This document shows, piece by piece, positions 36,677 through 46,116 of a DNA stretch of 64,000 nt; position 1 is the first letter of the stretch, and every line of letters begins with the position of its first letter. Made by a program: the position numbers and the translations under genes. The notes beneath the pieces were generated by a model, which was given only the letters and a program-made list of their open reading frames with translations, had not been told where the DNA came from and did no database searches. This DNA comes from Thalassospira profundimaris (GTDB lineage Bacteria; Pseudomonadota; Alphaproteobacteria; Rhodospirillales; Thalassospiraceae): the NCBI RefSeq assembly GCF_003326795.1, contig NZ_JPWI01000016.1, positions 45,971 through 109,970 on the forward strand, given 5' to 3'.

Positions 36677-37440
36677 GGAAATGCTTTCGTCAGTTTATCA
36701 ACAGTCTCGTAATGGGTGAAATCAAGGCTGATCGGGGTCACAGAAATATGCCCCTGCTCGATCACCCGCAGATCGGCATTCGGATCTTCCGGAAGTTCAG
36801 AAAGAATGGCACCAATCCAGTAATAAGGTTCCCCGCGCGGGTCATGACGTTCGGCGATATGGTCGCCAATTTTACGCTGCCCCTGCTTGGAAATGCGGAC
36901 TTTTGCCCCGCCATTTGCTTCATGTTCCGGGAAGTTGACGTTGATCAGAACCCCCTTGGGCCATGAAGCTTTGACCAAGGTAGTTGCAACGTCCTTGAGA
37001 TATTTCTCGGCAATGGTCCAGTCGATCATGTCGCCGGAAAAATACTGGGAAAATGCGATTGCGGGCACATTGAGCAAGGTTGCTTCCATTGCGGCTGCAA
37101 CTGTCCCGGAATAGGTCACATCTTCGCCAAGATTGCCGCCACGATTAATTCCGGAAAGGATGATGTCAGGCGGTGTATCGCGCATGACCTGCTGCAGTCC
37201 CAAAAGAATGCAGTCGGTCGGCGTTCCATCAACAGCGAAGTGACGTTCATCGCGCTTGTGAATGCGCAAAGGGCGGCGCAGGGTCAAGGAATGCCCTGCA
37301 CCGCTTTGTTCCATGGAAGGCGCGATCACCCATACATCATCGGAAAATTCCCGCGCAAGCCTTTCAAGCAGCTTGATCCCCGGTGCATCAATGCCGTCAT
37401 CATTACTGATCAGGATACGTGCGTTGGTCAGATCAATCAT
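36673..37440 (-). CDS. surE: 5'/3'-nucleotidase SurE
   Basis: Metal-dependent nucleotide and polyphosphate phosphatase of about 255 residues. The N-terminal metal motif ISNDDGIDAPGI, the motif TPTDCILLGL and SGINRGGNLGEDVTYSGTVA are present. The ATG at 37440 (MIDLTNARIL) is preferred over the one at 37449 because AAGG lies about 8 bases upstream of it. It begins 12 bases after serS and overlaps pcm. Confidence 0.94.
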   Translation of the reverse strand: MIDLTNARILISNDDGIDAPGIKLLERLAREFSDDVWVIAPSMEQSGAGHSLTLRRPLRIHKRDERHFAVDGTPTDCILLGLQQVMRDTPPDIILSGINRGGNLGEDVTYSGTVAAAMEATLLNVPAIAFSQYFSGDMIDWTIAEKYLKDVATTLVKASWPKGVLINVNFPEHEANGGAKVRISKQGQRKIGDHIAERHDPRGEPYYWIGAILSELPEDPNADLRVIEQGHISVTPISLDFTHYETVDKLTKAFP

Positions 37441-37452
37441 GCTGGTCATGCC

Positions 37453-38727
37453 TTAGCGCGGGTTAATAACCTCGAGGCCGCCCATATAGGGCTTAAGCGC
37501 ATCGGGTACCCGAATGGAACCATCTGCCTGCTGGTAATTTTCCATCACCGCAATCAGGCAGCGACCAACCGCAAGACCAGATCCATTCAATGTGTGAACG
37601 AACTGGGTTTTCTTGTCGCCCGCCGCACGGTAGCGCGCATTCATGCGACGCGCCTGGAAATCGCGGGTGTTCGAGCAAGATGAAATCTCGCGGTAGCGCC
37701 CCTGTCCCGGCAGCCAGACTTCGATGTCATATGTCTTGCAGGCCGAAAACCCGATATCGCCAGTGCACAGGATAACCGTACGGTACGGAAGCCCGAGGCG
37801 CTCCAGAACGGTTTCGGCACAGCGGGTTTTGCGCGACAGTTCTTCATCAGACTTTTCGGCCTCGACAACCGATACCATCTCAACTTTCGAGAACTGGTGC
37901 TGACGGATCATGCCACGAGTATCACGCCCGGCAGAACCGGCCTCAGAGCGGAAACACTGGGTCAGTGCAGTGTAGCGCAGCGGCAATTTGGCCTGATCAA
38001 TGATCTCGCCTGCGACCTGATTGGTCAGGGTAACTTCCGAGGTCGGAATCAACCAGTAATCATTCGTTGTCTTGAACGAATCTTCGGCGAATTTCGGCAG
38101 CTGCCCGGTCCCGAACATAGCCTCGTCACGCACCAGCATTGGCGTGATGGTTTCTTCGTAACCATGTTCATTGGTGTGCAGGTCCAGCATGAACTGCGCA
38201 AGAGCACGTTCAAGTTTGGCAAGACCTCCACGCAGGATAACAAACCGCGAGCCCGAAAGTTTGGCAGCGGCCTCAAAGTCCATCATGCCAAGCTTTTCAC
38301 CGATCTCGAAATGTTCCAGCGGCTGGAAATCAAACGCGCCGGGTGTTCCCCAGCGATTGACCTCAACGTTATCTTCCTCGTCCGCACCGACCGGCACTTC
38401 TGGATCGAGAATATTGGGCAATGAGGACAGCAGCAGATCAAGTTGCTCATTCAGAGCAGCCTGCCCGTCTTCAGCATCCTTGATATTGTCCTTGAGCGAG
38501 CCCATTTCGGCCATCAGTTCATCGGCATTTTCGCCCTTCTTGCGAAGCATGCCGATTTCACCGGAAATGGTTTTACGGCGCGCCAGCATTTCCTGATGCT
38601 CAGTCATGAGCTTGCGGCGCTCGACGTCGATATCCATCAGACGTTCCGCAGTAATTTCCTGCTTGCGCGCAGCCATCGCTGCGTCAAAAGCCTCGGGGTT
38701 GTCCCGAATCCATTTAATATCGTGCAT
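37453..38727 (-). CDS. serS: Seryl-tRNA synthetase
   Basis: Class II aminoacyl-tRNA synthetase, 424 residues. The N-terminal long coiled coil that grips tRNA-Ser spans about residues 25-105. Motif 2 reads [22 protein letters not shown], split here in the family as FRSEAG and RGMIRQHQF, and motif 3 includes [12 protein letters not shown]. It is the first gene of the serS-surE-pcm group on the minus strand, with nlpD further downstream. Confidence 0.96.
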   Translation of the reverse strand: MHDIKWIRDNPEAFDAAMAARKQEITAERLMDIDVERRKLMTEHQEMLARRKTISGEIGMLRKKGENADELMAEMGSLKDNIKDAEDGQAALNEQLDLLLSSLPNILDPEVPVGADEEDNVEVNRWGTPGAFDFQPLEHFEIGEKLGMMDFEAAAKLSGSRFVILRGGLAKLERALAQFMLDLHTNEHGYEETITPMLVRDEAMFGTGQLPKFAEDSFKTTNDYWLIPTSEVTLTNQVAGEIIDQAKLPLRYTALTQCFRSEAGSAGRDTRGMIRQHQFSKVEMVSVVEAEKSDEELSRKTRCAETVLERLGLPYRTVILCTGDIGFSACKTYDIEVWLPGQGRYREISSCSNTRDFQARRMNARYRAAGDKKTQFVHTLNGSGLAVGRCLIAVMENYQQADGSIRVPDALKPYMGGLEVINPR

Positions 38728-38769
38728 AAAACAGCACCCTGTCAGTCAAATATTTGTGGCTTTATACGA

Positions 38770-38794
38770 TGGGGTGAACGCCAGGTCCACCCCA
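38770..38794 (-). other. Hairpin between tatC and serS
   Basis: TGGGGTG (38770-38776) and CACCCCA (38788-38794) pair with an 11-base loop. There is no T-run, so it is at most a weak terminator for the tatABC transcript. Confidence 0.4.
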
Positions 38795-38826
38795 CCAAAT
38801 CAGACGTTTCCGGTTAACAATTCCAA

Positions 38827-39792
38827 CTAGCGCGCGTTATTGAAATCGTCTTCACCATCGCCATTGTCAGAAGGTCCGGACAGTCGAGGAGATTTCTTGT
38901 TCTGGTCCCCTGTCAGAGAAGACTGACCATCATCATAGGCAGCTGCTGCGGCCCCCTGATCATCGACATTTTCACCAGAATCCTCTTCGGTTTTGGCAAC
39001 ATCATCGTCTTCCCCTTCATCTTCGTCATCGTCGGCGGCCTGACGCTTTTTGCGTTCGGAAATACGCGCCATGATGATCGAGATTTCATAAAGAATGATG
39101 ATCGGGATACCCAAACCAACCTGAGAGATAAGGTCAGGCGGTGTAAGGATAGCGGCAAAGACAAACGCAATAACAACCGCATATTTGCGACGCCGTGCCA
39201 ATCCATCAGCCGTCACGATGCCCGCGCGTGCCATCAAGGTCAGCAGAACCGGTAACTGGAAACACAGACCAAAGGCAAAGATCAGCTTCATCACCAAAGA
39301 CAGGTATTCACCCACCTTGGCTTCAAGCTGAATGGCAAGCCCGCTATCACCACCAGCATGCTCGAAGCTCAGGAAGAACTTCCAGGCAAGCGGCATAATA
39401 AAGTAATAAACAAGAGCCCCACCCAAAAGAAACAGGATCGGGGTCGCAACCAGGAACGGCAAAAATGCCGACCGCTCGTTTTTATAGAGCCCCGGCGCGA
39501 CAAATGCCCAAAGCTGCCCCAAGAACACAGGTGCAGAAACAAACAGGGCCGCGAAGAACGACACTTTGACATAGGTGAAGAAAACCTCGGTCAACGCAGT
39601 GTAAATCATGCGCCGGTCCGGGCCCATCTCGTTGGCCAGAGGCCGCACGAGAAAACCATAGATATCTTCGACGAAATAATAGCAAACAGCAAAGGTGATA
39701 AACAAAGCAAGAACCGCCCAGGTCAGACGGTTTCTCAGCTCGATCAGATGTTCCATAATCGGCATCTGTTTGTCATGCGACTGCATGTTCAC
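38827..39792 (-). CDS. tatC: Twin-arginine translocase subunit TatC
   Basis: Inner-membrane receptor for twin-arginine signal peptides, 321 residues from a GTG at 39792 that overlaps the tatB stop (GTGA); an ATG at 39786 with AGG upstream is equally plausible. Six membrane segments span about residues 20-245, with the conserved LRNRL at the start and FGLCFQLPV in the fourth segment. After residue 250 comes an unusual hydrophilic tail of about 70 residues, very rich in Asp and Glu (ADDDEDEGEDDDVAKTEEDS). Typical TatC proteins end soon after the last segment. Confidence 0.95.
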   Translation of the reverse strand: MNMQSHDKQMPIMEHLIELRNRLTWAVLALFITFAVCYYFVEDIYGFLVRPLANEMGPDRRMIYTALTEVFFTYVKVSFFAALFVSAPVFLGQLWAFVAPGLYKNERSAFLPFLVATPILFLLGGALVYYFIMPLAWKFFLSFEHAGGDSGLAIQLEAKVGEYLSLVMKLIFAFGLCFQLPVLLTLMARAGIVTADGLARRRKYAVVIAFVFAAILTPPDLISQVGLGIPIIILYEISIIMARISERKKRQAADDDEDEGEDDDVAKTEEDSGENVDDQGAAAAAYDDGQSSLTGDQNKKSPRLSGPSDNGDGEDDFNNAR

Positions 39793-40193
39793 GCCTGGCT
39801 CTCCGGGTGGTCGTTCTTTTTGCTCTCGTTGGCTTTTGACTTGGCGGCAGGCTTGGTTTCGGCTTTGTCAGCGTCACCTTTCGGATCGGATTTTGATTCC
39901 GGTTCTTTTACCTTGCTGTCCTTAGCCTTGTCGGTGCTTTTTGGAGCGCCAATGCTTTTATCAAGGAAGTCGGCACCACTGGTCGGCGCACTTGTGACCT
40001 GTTTGCGCAGATCATCAAGCTCAGCTTCGCGGATGATATCATCAATGCCACTTTGGAATTCTCGTGCCATTCCGCGCACTTTTTTCCAGTAGCCTGCCAA
40101 CTTGTATAGAAGATGAGGTAACTCTTTGGGGCCGACGACGAACAAAGCGACGACGGCCACAAGAGCCATTTCGGTCCAGCCGATATCAAACAT
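39789..40193 (-). CDS. tatB: Sec-independent protein translocase protein TatB
   Basis: Small membrane protein of 134 residues. It has an N-terminal membrane helix (MFDIGWTEMALVAVVALFVV) with the conserved glutamate at position 8, the hinge GPKELP at 21-26, then an amphipathic helix and a long charged tail rich in Lys, Ser and Glu. It couples translationally with tatC by a 4-base overlap and follows tatA. Confidence 0.95.
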   Translation of the reverse strand: MFDIGWTEMALVAVVALFVVGPKELPHLLYKLAGYWKKVRGMAREFQSGIDDIIREAELDDLRKQVTSAPTSGADFLDKSIGAPKSTDKAKDSKVKEPESKSDPKGDADKAETKPAAKSKANESKKNDHPESQA

Positions 40194-40228
40194 TTGACAC
40201 GCCTATCTGAAGGAAATCCGACAGACGA

Positions 40229-40459
40229 TCAGGATTTCACGGAATCCTTGTCTTTGCTCTCGGAAGAAACCGATGCAGAGGTCGTGTTTTCGATGGTCTT
40301 GGCCGAAGCGGCCGCATCTTCTTCTTTTTCGTTGATGCCCGCTTTGAAGCTCTTGATGCCTTTGCCCATGTCACCCATCACTTTTGGCAGTTTACCCGCG
40401 CCAAAGATGATCAGGACAATCGCAAGGATCAGAACGATTTGCCAAACGCCAATACCCAT
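40229..40459 (-). CDS. tatA: Sec-independent protein translocase protein TatA
   Basis: Pore-forming Tat subunit of 76 residues from the ATG at 40459 (MGIGVWQIVLIL). A longer frame upstream would add 23 residues not seen in the family. It has an N-terminal membrane helix, the hinge FGAGKLPKVMGDMGKGIK with the conserved FG and LP residues, then a charged amphipathic helix and a Ser/Glu-rich tail. First gene of the tatA-B-C operon. Confidence 0.95.
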   Translation of the reverse strand: MGIGVWQIVLILAIVLIIFGAGKLPKVMGDMGKGIKSFKAGINEKEEDAAASAKTIENTTSASVSSESKDKDSVKS

Positions 40460-40633
40460 AACTTCAATCTCCAAAGATCCATTCTGCCTTCCGGCGATGT
40501 GCTCGGATAATGGCAGAAAGCCCCCCACTGTGCAATGCGACGGATGGATTAAAAACCGGCACTACTTACATCTGTTGATCATAGTCAATCTGACAGTCCG
40601 CCCTGTTTTTCGTCCAAGGAGCAGTTCGTCACA

Positions 40634-41677
40634 TCAGGACATAGGAAACACGAAGGTCATCTCGGGATCAAGCGTTATAGCAACCGATTTCTGATTTAAT
40701 GTCGAAAACCGCCGCGGGACACGTGCATGGATGTGGAAACCCGACTCAAGCGTTAAATGCATCAGGTTCACCTCGCCCAATGCGCGCACCGCATCAACAT
40801 TTGCAAGAATGTCATGACCATTGACAGCTTTGCCAATATGAAGCCCCTCAGGGCGCACCAGAACATCGACACTCGTACCGTCAGCATAAGCAACATCTTC
40901 AAGTATGCCTACCGGGGTCGAAATGGCACCATTGGCAACAACTGACGGGAAATGGTTCACTTCACCAAAGAACGAAGCCACGAAACGGTTTTGCGGCTCG
41001 AAATACAGTTCCTCCGGTGTGCCGTCCTGCATGATTTCACCTTCGTTCATGATGATGATCCGGTCGGCCATATACATGGCTTCTTGCGGGTCATGGGTTA
41101 CCATAACCGTCGCAATCCCGGCATTTTTCAGCACATGCAAGGTCGTGTCACGCAAATCGGCACGCCGGGCAACATCCAGCCCTGAAAACGGCTCATCAAG
41201 CAGCATGATACGTGGTGTAGGTGCCAACGCGCGCGCCAGCGCAATGCGCTGTTGCTGTCCCCCGGAAAGTTCGTGCGGAAAAGCATTCTCGTAATCGGCC
41301 ATGCCAACCTGCACCAATGCCCTTTTTACAGCAGCGCTACGATCGGCTTCTGTAAAATGGCGCAGTCCGAATGCAATATTCTTTGCGACATTGAGATGCG
41401 GGAACAGTGCATAGTCCTGAAACACCATGCCAACGCCGCGCTTTTCCGGCTCCACATAATCACCTGGACGGGCAACAACCTGGTCGCTCACCGAAATTTC
41501 CCCGACCTGAAGTTTTTCGAGCCCGGCAGCAAGACGAAGGGCCGTGGTCTTCCCGCAGCCAGACGGTCCCAACAAACAAACAAGTTCCCCGGGGGCGACA
41601 TCGAAACTGATATCACGCAAAACCCGGTTTTTCCCGAACATATGCGAGACATTCGACATCTTAAGGCCGTCGGTCAT
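40634..41677 (-). CDS. Orphan ABC transporter ATP-binding protein (FbpC-like)
   Basis: ATPase of 347 residues with Walker A GPSGCGKTT at 37-45, the ABC signature LSGGQQQRIALARAL, Walker B MLLDEPFSGLD and a C-terminal TOBE-like domain. It resembles FbpC/PotA-type ATPases that energise uptake of ferric iron, polyamine or sulfate. No permease or binding-protein gene is adjacent: it sits alone between tatA and scpB. Its membrane partners must be elsewhere or are shared. A perfect 14-base palindrome lies 30 bases upstream of the start. Confidence 0.85.
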   Translation of the reverse strand: MTDGLKMSNVSHMFGKNRVLRDISFDVAPGELVCLLGPSGCGKTTALRLAAGLEKLQVGEISVSDQVVARPGDYVEPEKRGVGMVFQDYALFPHLNVAKNIAFGLRHFTEADRSAAVKRALVQVGMADYENAFPHELSGGQQQRIALARALAPTPRIMLLDEPFSGLDVARRADLRDTTLHVLKNAGIATVMVTHDPQEAMYMADRIIIMNEGEIMQDGTPEELYFEPQNRFVASFFGEVNHFPSVVANGAISTPVGILEDVAYADGTSVDVLVRPEGLHIGKAVNGHDILANVDAVRALGEVNLMHLTLESGFHIHARVPRRFSTLNQKSVAITLDPEMTFVFPMS

Positions 41678-41706
41678 TCAAATTCTCTTTTAGCTGCAAT
41701 GGTCGC

Positions 41707-41720
41707 GCACCTGCAGGTGC
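41707..41720. promoter_or_regulatory. Perfect 14-base palindrome upstream of the orphan ATPase
   Basis: GCACCTGCAGGTGC at 41707-41720 is self-complementary with no loop. That suits binding of a dimeric regulator rather than an RNA hairpin. It lies 30 bases before the ATPase start codon. Confidence 0.4.
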
Positions 41721-41782
41721 AAATGATTTGCGAAATCTTTCTGAAACTTAAGGTCACCGTGCCTATGATGCAAGAAGATGGA

Positions 41783-42586
41783 TCAATTCAGGTCATCTTC
41801 TTCATCAAAAAGCTCATTAGCGGACACTGACTGGCTGTCAAAGTCCCGGTCATCCATCAGGTTCGGATTGTCCGAATAGATTGTTTCATCAAGCTCTTCG
41901 AGATTGCGCGTGGTAAGAGCCTCTTCCACGACAGCATCCGCAACCTCGCCATCATCGACCAGATCAGGCAAAACATCGTCATCAGAATTTGCGCCATAGC
42001 GGCCCATACCGGGTCTGCTATCAAGAAGTCCCGCAGCCTTGAGATCGGCAAGTCCAGGAAGATCATCGCGATTTTCAAGACCAAAATGATCCAGAAAGTC
42101 GTCTGTGGTTGCCCAGAGCACAGGCCGTCCCGGAACACGTTTACGTCCGCGCGGACGGATCCACCGTGCTTCAAGAAGGATATCGAGCGTCCCCTTTGAT
42201 AGAGCCACACCACGGATTTCCTCGATTTCGGATCGGGTGACCGGTTCGTGGTAGGCAATGATCGCAAGCGTTTCGAGGGTTGCACGCGTCATCTTCTTGG
42301 CTTTCTCGACTTCGATATGAAGATCGCCTGCAAGGTCGACCGCCGTCCGGAACGCCCATTTTTCGCCGACACGATTAAGATTGATGCCCCGCGCGGCATA
42401 TGTTTCCGACAGCGCATTCAAAATGGCTGCGACATCTGTACCCTCGGGCAGACGTGCCGCAATGACGCGTTCACTGACCGGATCGGCCGAGGCAAAAAGC
42501 ACGGCCTCGACAATACGAATATGCTGAAAATCAATATCAGGCGCGCTTTCGACACCTTCAATTTCAAGCTGTGCGTTATCGCTCAT
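41783..42586 (-). CDS. scpB: Segregation and condensation protein ScpB
   Basis: Winged-helix kleisin-interacting subunit of the SMC-ScpAB condensin complex, 267 residues. The conserved core spans about residues 22-195 and includes IRIVEAVLFASADPVS, LETLAIIAYHEPVTRSEIEEIRG and ARWIRPRGRKRVPGRP. The C-terminal 70 residues are an acidic tail (DEEDDLN at the end). It starts 18 bases after scpA, the usual order. Confidence 0.93.
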   Translation of the reverse strand: MSDNAQLEIEGVESAPDIDFQHIRIVEAVLFASADPVSERVIAARLPEGTDVAAILNALSETYAARGINLNRVGEKWAFRTAVDLAGDLHIEVEKAKKMTRATLETLAIIAYHEPVTRSEIEEIRGVALSKGTLDILLEARWIRPRGRKRVPGRPVLWATTDDFLDHFGLENRDDLPGLADLKAAGLLDSRPGMGRYGANSDDDVLPDLVDDGEVADAVVEEALTTRNLEELDETIYSDNPNLMDDRDFDSQSVSANELFDEEDDLN

Positions 42587-42603
42587 TTATATGCCCCTGC
42601 CCC

Positions 42604-43476
42604 TTAACCCCTGATCAACTCGTCGTCAGACGCGGTTGGCCGCGGCAAATCCCCCTCACGCGGCTTTTGCGGTGAACGCAACAGAATTGGTCCAAATACC
42701 TGTTCTTGCAGAATTTCCAGTTCGCCGTCCCGGCACATTTCAAGACTTGCGACGAAATGTGCCGCGAGTGCTGATCGCGCCTTCAGCGGTGATCCCAAGC
42801 CGCGCGGCATGAATTCCAGAAGCTTTGTCCAGGTCGGGACCACACGTCGACCAAAAAGATCACGCAGACGCTGAATGGCATCATCCATGGCATACAGGTC
42901 GAATGCCTCGATTTCGAGTGTCTTGCTTTCCGATGTCAACATGATGCGCGCATATGACTTCAGAAGATCATATAACGACGCATCATAGACCGACGCCGTC
43001 GTCACGCGGACTTCTTCGGGGGCGCCACGCGCAAAGAAATCACGACCAAGGTTTGGGCGTTCAAGAAGCTTTTCACCGGCTGCCTTCATTGCTTCAAGAC
43101 GTTTAAGCTGGAAGGCAAGAAGTTCAGCCATTTCTTCGGCACTGAGCTCTTCCTCGTCAGTTTCCTGCTTGGGAAGCAACAGTCGCGATTTGAGGTAAGC
43201 TAGCCAGGCCGCCATCACCAGATAGTCGGCAGCCAGTTCCAGGCGCAACCCTTGGGCCGTGTTGATGAATTCAAGATACTGTTCTGCCAGATCAAGGATC
43301 GAAATCTTGATGATGTCGACCTTCTGGTCTCGTGCCAGTTCAAGCAGAACATCAAGCGGACCTTCGAAACCGTCTAGATCAAGGATCAAACGTTCGGCAA
43401 GGCTCGGTCCGTCTTCATCGACCGGCTTCTTGTCGAACACCTCGTCCGGAATTTCCAATTCGAACTGGTCTGCCAT
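42604..43476 (-). CDS. scpA: Segregation and condensation protein ScpA
   Basis: Kleisin subunit of the SMC condensin complex, 290 residues from the ATG at 43476 (MADQFELEIPDEVF), which has GGGGA five bases upstream. The kleisin N-terminal segment FEGPLDVLLELARDQKVDI is clear, followed by ADYLVMAAWLAYLKSRLLLP. The gene begins 34 bases after the site-2 protease and leads directly into scpB. Confidence 0.93.
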   Translation of the reverse strand: MADQFELEIPDEVFDKKPVDEDGPSLAERLILDLDGFEGPLDVLLELARDQKVDIIKISILDLAEQYLEFINTAQGLRLELAADYLVMAAWLAYLKSRLLLPKQETDEEELSAEEMAELLAFQLKRLEAMKAAGEKLLERPNLGRDFFARGAPEEVRVTTASVYDASLYDLLKSYARIMLTSESKTLEIEAFDLYAMDDAIQRLRDLFGRRVVPTWTKLLEFMPRGLGSPLKARSALAAHFVASLEMCRDGELEILQEQVFGPILLRSPQKPREGDLPRPTASDDELIRG

Positions 43477-43509
43477 ATGTCCCCGACTGCCCCCGTCTCG
43501 CACTGGAAA

Positions 43510-44193
43510 TCAGGCGAAGATATTCGCCAAGAGTCTTACCAGCCCACCGGCCGGCTCAATCACCAGCCATTGAAAGATCAGCAGGTCAATTCCAAGTTTG
43601 GCTGTTACGTAAGGCAGCAAAAAGACCAGACCGATCAAAATGATCATGCCGGTTTTTTCCATGCGCGCCAAGACCCCCGCAACTGGCATCGGAGAAATCG
43701 CGGTCAGCACACGCCCGCCATCAAGCGGCGGGATCGGCAGCATGTTGAAAACGGCCAGAATACAGTTAAGCCAGATCGACTGGTTCAACGTTGTTGCCAA
43801 CCAGTCATTCACTGCTGGCGAAAAATTCGGCAGCCACACCATAAGCAGGATTGATACGATAGCCAGCAACACATTGGTCGCGGGTCCCGCGACAGCCACA
43901 CCGATAATGCCCAAACGCTGGGGATGAAGGCGATGAAAAGCGACCGGAACCGGTTTGGCATAGCCGAAAAGGAACGGCGCATTTGTAACAAGCAGCAATC
44001 CGGGTATCAGAACGGTTCCGACCGGATCAATGTGACGGATCGGATTAAGGCTGAGACGTCCCATGCGCTGGGCCGTGTCGTCACCAAACAGCTTTGCCGC
44101 AAATCCGTGCGCTGCTTCGTGCAAAGTAACAGCAAACAGAACCGGAATGACCCAGGTCGATGCAGATACGATCAGTTCGATAATATCATTCAC
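43510..44193 (-). CDS. Site-2 protease family (M50) membrane metalloprotease
   Basis: Intramembrane zinc metalloprotease of 227 residues. The zinc motif HEAAH is at about 25-29 in the first membrane segment, and the second zinc-site motif NMLPIPPLDGGRVL is in a later segment. About six membrane segments are visible. The GTG start overlaps the nagZ stop (GTGA). Its position between nagZ and scpA is common in Alphaproteobacteria. The substrate is not known for this subfamily. Confidence 0.92.
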   Translation of the reverse strand: MNDIIELIVSASTWVIPVLFAVTLHEAAHGFAAKLFGDDTAQRMGRLSLNPIRHIDPVGTVLIPGLLLVTNAPFLFGYAKPVPVAFHRLHPQRLGIIGVAVAGPATNVLLAIVSILLMVWLPNFSPAVNDWLATTLNQSIWLNCILAVFNMLPIPPLDGGRVLTAISPMPVAGVLARMEKTGMIILIGLVFLLPYVTAKLGIDLLIFQWLVIEPAGGLVRLLANIFA

Positions 44194-45275
44194 GTGTTCG
44201 CGCCTTCGGATTGCCAGACCGGTGCAAGTAATTCAGCCAGGCGCAAGCGCCAATCTGCTAACTGCGTAGCAGACGGTACGTCGGTTTTAAAGGCAGCGAT
44301 CTGGTTGGAAAATGTTTGTGCTCGCACCAAGGCAGCCCCGTTCAACAGTGGCGCCATTGACACGACTTCTTCCATTTCGGTTCGCTTGCCATTGCAGTGA
44401 AGTGCAACATCGCACCCTGCCCTCAGACATTCGTGCGTACGGCTGGCGATGGACCCACCAAGTGCCTCCATGGATAGGTCATCGCTGATCAAAAGGTTCT
44501 CGAACCCGATTTCGCTGCGAATGACATCATTGATCACGGTTGGCGATACCGTACCAGGACGCTGATCATCAATTGCTGTAAACAGCAAATGCGCAGACAT
44601 CGCAGCAAGAACATCTTTCATCTGCACAAAAGGCGCAAAATCAAGCCGTGACAATTCCGCACGCGAGGCAGAAACGACCGGAAGATCCTTGTGACTGTCG
44701 ACCGAAGCACGACCATGCCCGGGAATATGCTTGATAACAGGGGCAATACCACCGTCAAGCAGACCGGCGGCAACCGCACTTGCCAGCATAACAACCTTCT
44801 GAACATCGGCACCATATGACCGGTCACCGACAACGTCACTCATCCCCGGAAATCTCAAATCCAGAACCGGCGCACAGGTTGTATTGAAACCGGCCTCACG
44901 CAAATCCATCGCCATCAGACGTGCATTGATATAGGCGGCTTCGCGGGCATCTTCCGGGTTTGAGTCAAACAACTCGCCAAAAACGCCAGCTGCCGGGATT
45001 TTGCGCCAATGCGGCGGCTTGAGCCGCATCACACGTCCGCCTTCCTGGTCAACAAAGATCGGAACGTTGCTGTTGCCCACCGTTTCGCGAAGTGACGCGG
45101 TCAGTGCGCGAACCTGAGTACGGTCTTCGACATTTCGTGCAAAGAGAATGAAGCCATAAGGGTCGGCTTCGCGAAAGAAGCCCTTTTCCCAATTACTCAA
45201 TTCTGTCCCAGCAACACCCAAAATACAGGCGCGCGGCTTTTTGACTTCAAGGCCGGACAATGAGGCACCCCACAT
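44190..45275 (-). CDS. nagZ: Beta-N-acetylhexosaminidase NagZ
   Basis: Glycoside hydrolase family 3 enzyme of 361 residues that trims GlcNAc from anhydro-muropeptides in peptidoglycan recycling. The active-site loop KHIPGHGRASVDSHKDLP holds the catalytic His/Asp pair, and DLSMEALGG carries the nucleophile aspartate region. It begins inside the last codons of the SPOR gene (29-base overlap) and its stop overlaps the protease gene. It links functionally to murQ, the GlcNAc kinase and nagA earlier in the window. Confidence 0.94.
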   Translation of the reverse strand: MWGASLSGLEVKKPRACILGVAGTELSNWEKGFFREADPYGFILFARNVEDRTQVRALTASLRETVGNSNVPIFVDQEGGRVMRLKPPHWRKIPAAGVFGELFDSNPEDAREAAYINARLMAMDLREAGFNTTCAPVLDLRFPGMSDVVGDRSYGADVQKVVMLASAVAAGLLDGGIAPVIKHIPGHGRASVDSHKDLPVVSASRAELSRLDFAPFVQMKDVLAAMSAHLLFTAIDDQRPGTVSPTVINDVIRSEIGFENLLISDDLSMEALGGSIASRTHECLRAGCDVALHCNGKRTEMEEVVSMAPLLNGAALVRAQTFSNQIAAFKTDVPSATQLADWRLRLAELLAPVWQSEGANT

Positions 45276-46113
45276 TGCGTTGTTTCAGATCACTACACAG
45301 CTTTTCGGCCGCAGCTGAATCGGCCAAAGGCCCCGCCTGCAAACGATAGAACACGCCCTTGTCCCCAAGGTCGGTGCGCTGTACGAACATCTGAAGAGTA
45401 CCAAGCAAGTCATTGTTTTTCGACGATAATCTTTTCCATTCTGCCGAAGCACCACTTTCATCCCGAACGGACGCCAGCTGGATACGGAAATCATTCATCG
45501 AAACCGCCGATGACGGCACCGTTTCCGGCACCGCCGCAGGCTTTGCGCTTTTTGCTTCGGCTTCACGTTCAGCAATAGCTGCCAAAGCCTTTTCGGCATC
45601 TGTCAGTTCCGGCTCATTGATTGCCGGAGCACTTACAGCTGATGACGGTTCTACCGTGGCAGCTTCACTTGCATCCGGTGAAACCGATGCGGCTGCTTGG
45701 GCAGAGTTCTCTGCAACTGCCGCCGCATCTGGCGATTTGGGAGTTCTGGCTACTTCCGGGGCACGTGGCATATCAGGAAGTTCCTGCAACACCACATTGG
45801 CATCCGGATCAACATCATTGAGCTGATCATAAACAGTGGTATTGCGATGCGGGACTTCCATTCCGCCGGGATCATCGGGCCGCAACTTGATCGGAGCCGG
45901 GTCTGGCAACAGGATTGGCAGTTTGCCGTCATCCTGAATCGGTTGTCCCTGATTATAAAACCAGTAACCTGCGCCACCCAGACCGCCAATGACGACAGCC
46001 AGACCGAAGAATACGGTTATCGCACCTTTTAGCATGCTTTTGCGCGCGGGCTTTTCAGCCGGAAACTGTTCTGCGCGTTCGGCATGAAGGCCACGGCCGT
46101 ATTCTTCGTTCAT
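45247..46113 (-). CDS. SPOR domain-containing membrane protein
   Basis: Single-pass inner-membrane protein of 288 residues. It has a short cytoplasmic N-terminus, a membrane helix at about 33-53 (VFFGLAVVIGGLGGAGYWFY), a long Ala/Pro/Glu-rich periplasmic linker, and a C-terminal SPOR domain at about 208-288 (DFRIQLASVRDESGA to RNVGCLIVRP) that would bind denuded glycan at the septum. It lies 3 bases after argS and overlaps nagZ. Confidence 0.88.
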   Translation of the reverse strand: MNEEYGRGLHAERAEQFPAEKPARKSMLKGAITVFFGLAVVIGGLGGAGYWFYNQGQPIQDDGKLPILLPDPAPIKLRPDDPGGMEVPHRNTTVYDQLNDVDPDANVVLQELPDMPRAPEVARTPKSPDAAAVAENSAQAAASVSPDASEAATVEPSSAVSAPAINEPELTDAEKALAAIAEREAEAKSAKPAAVPETVPSSAVSMNDFRIQLASVRDESGASAEWKRLSSKNNDLLGTLQMFVQRTDLGDKGVFYRLQAGPLADSAAAEKLCSDLKQRNVGCLIVRP

Positions 46114-46116
46114 ATC

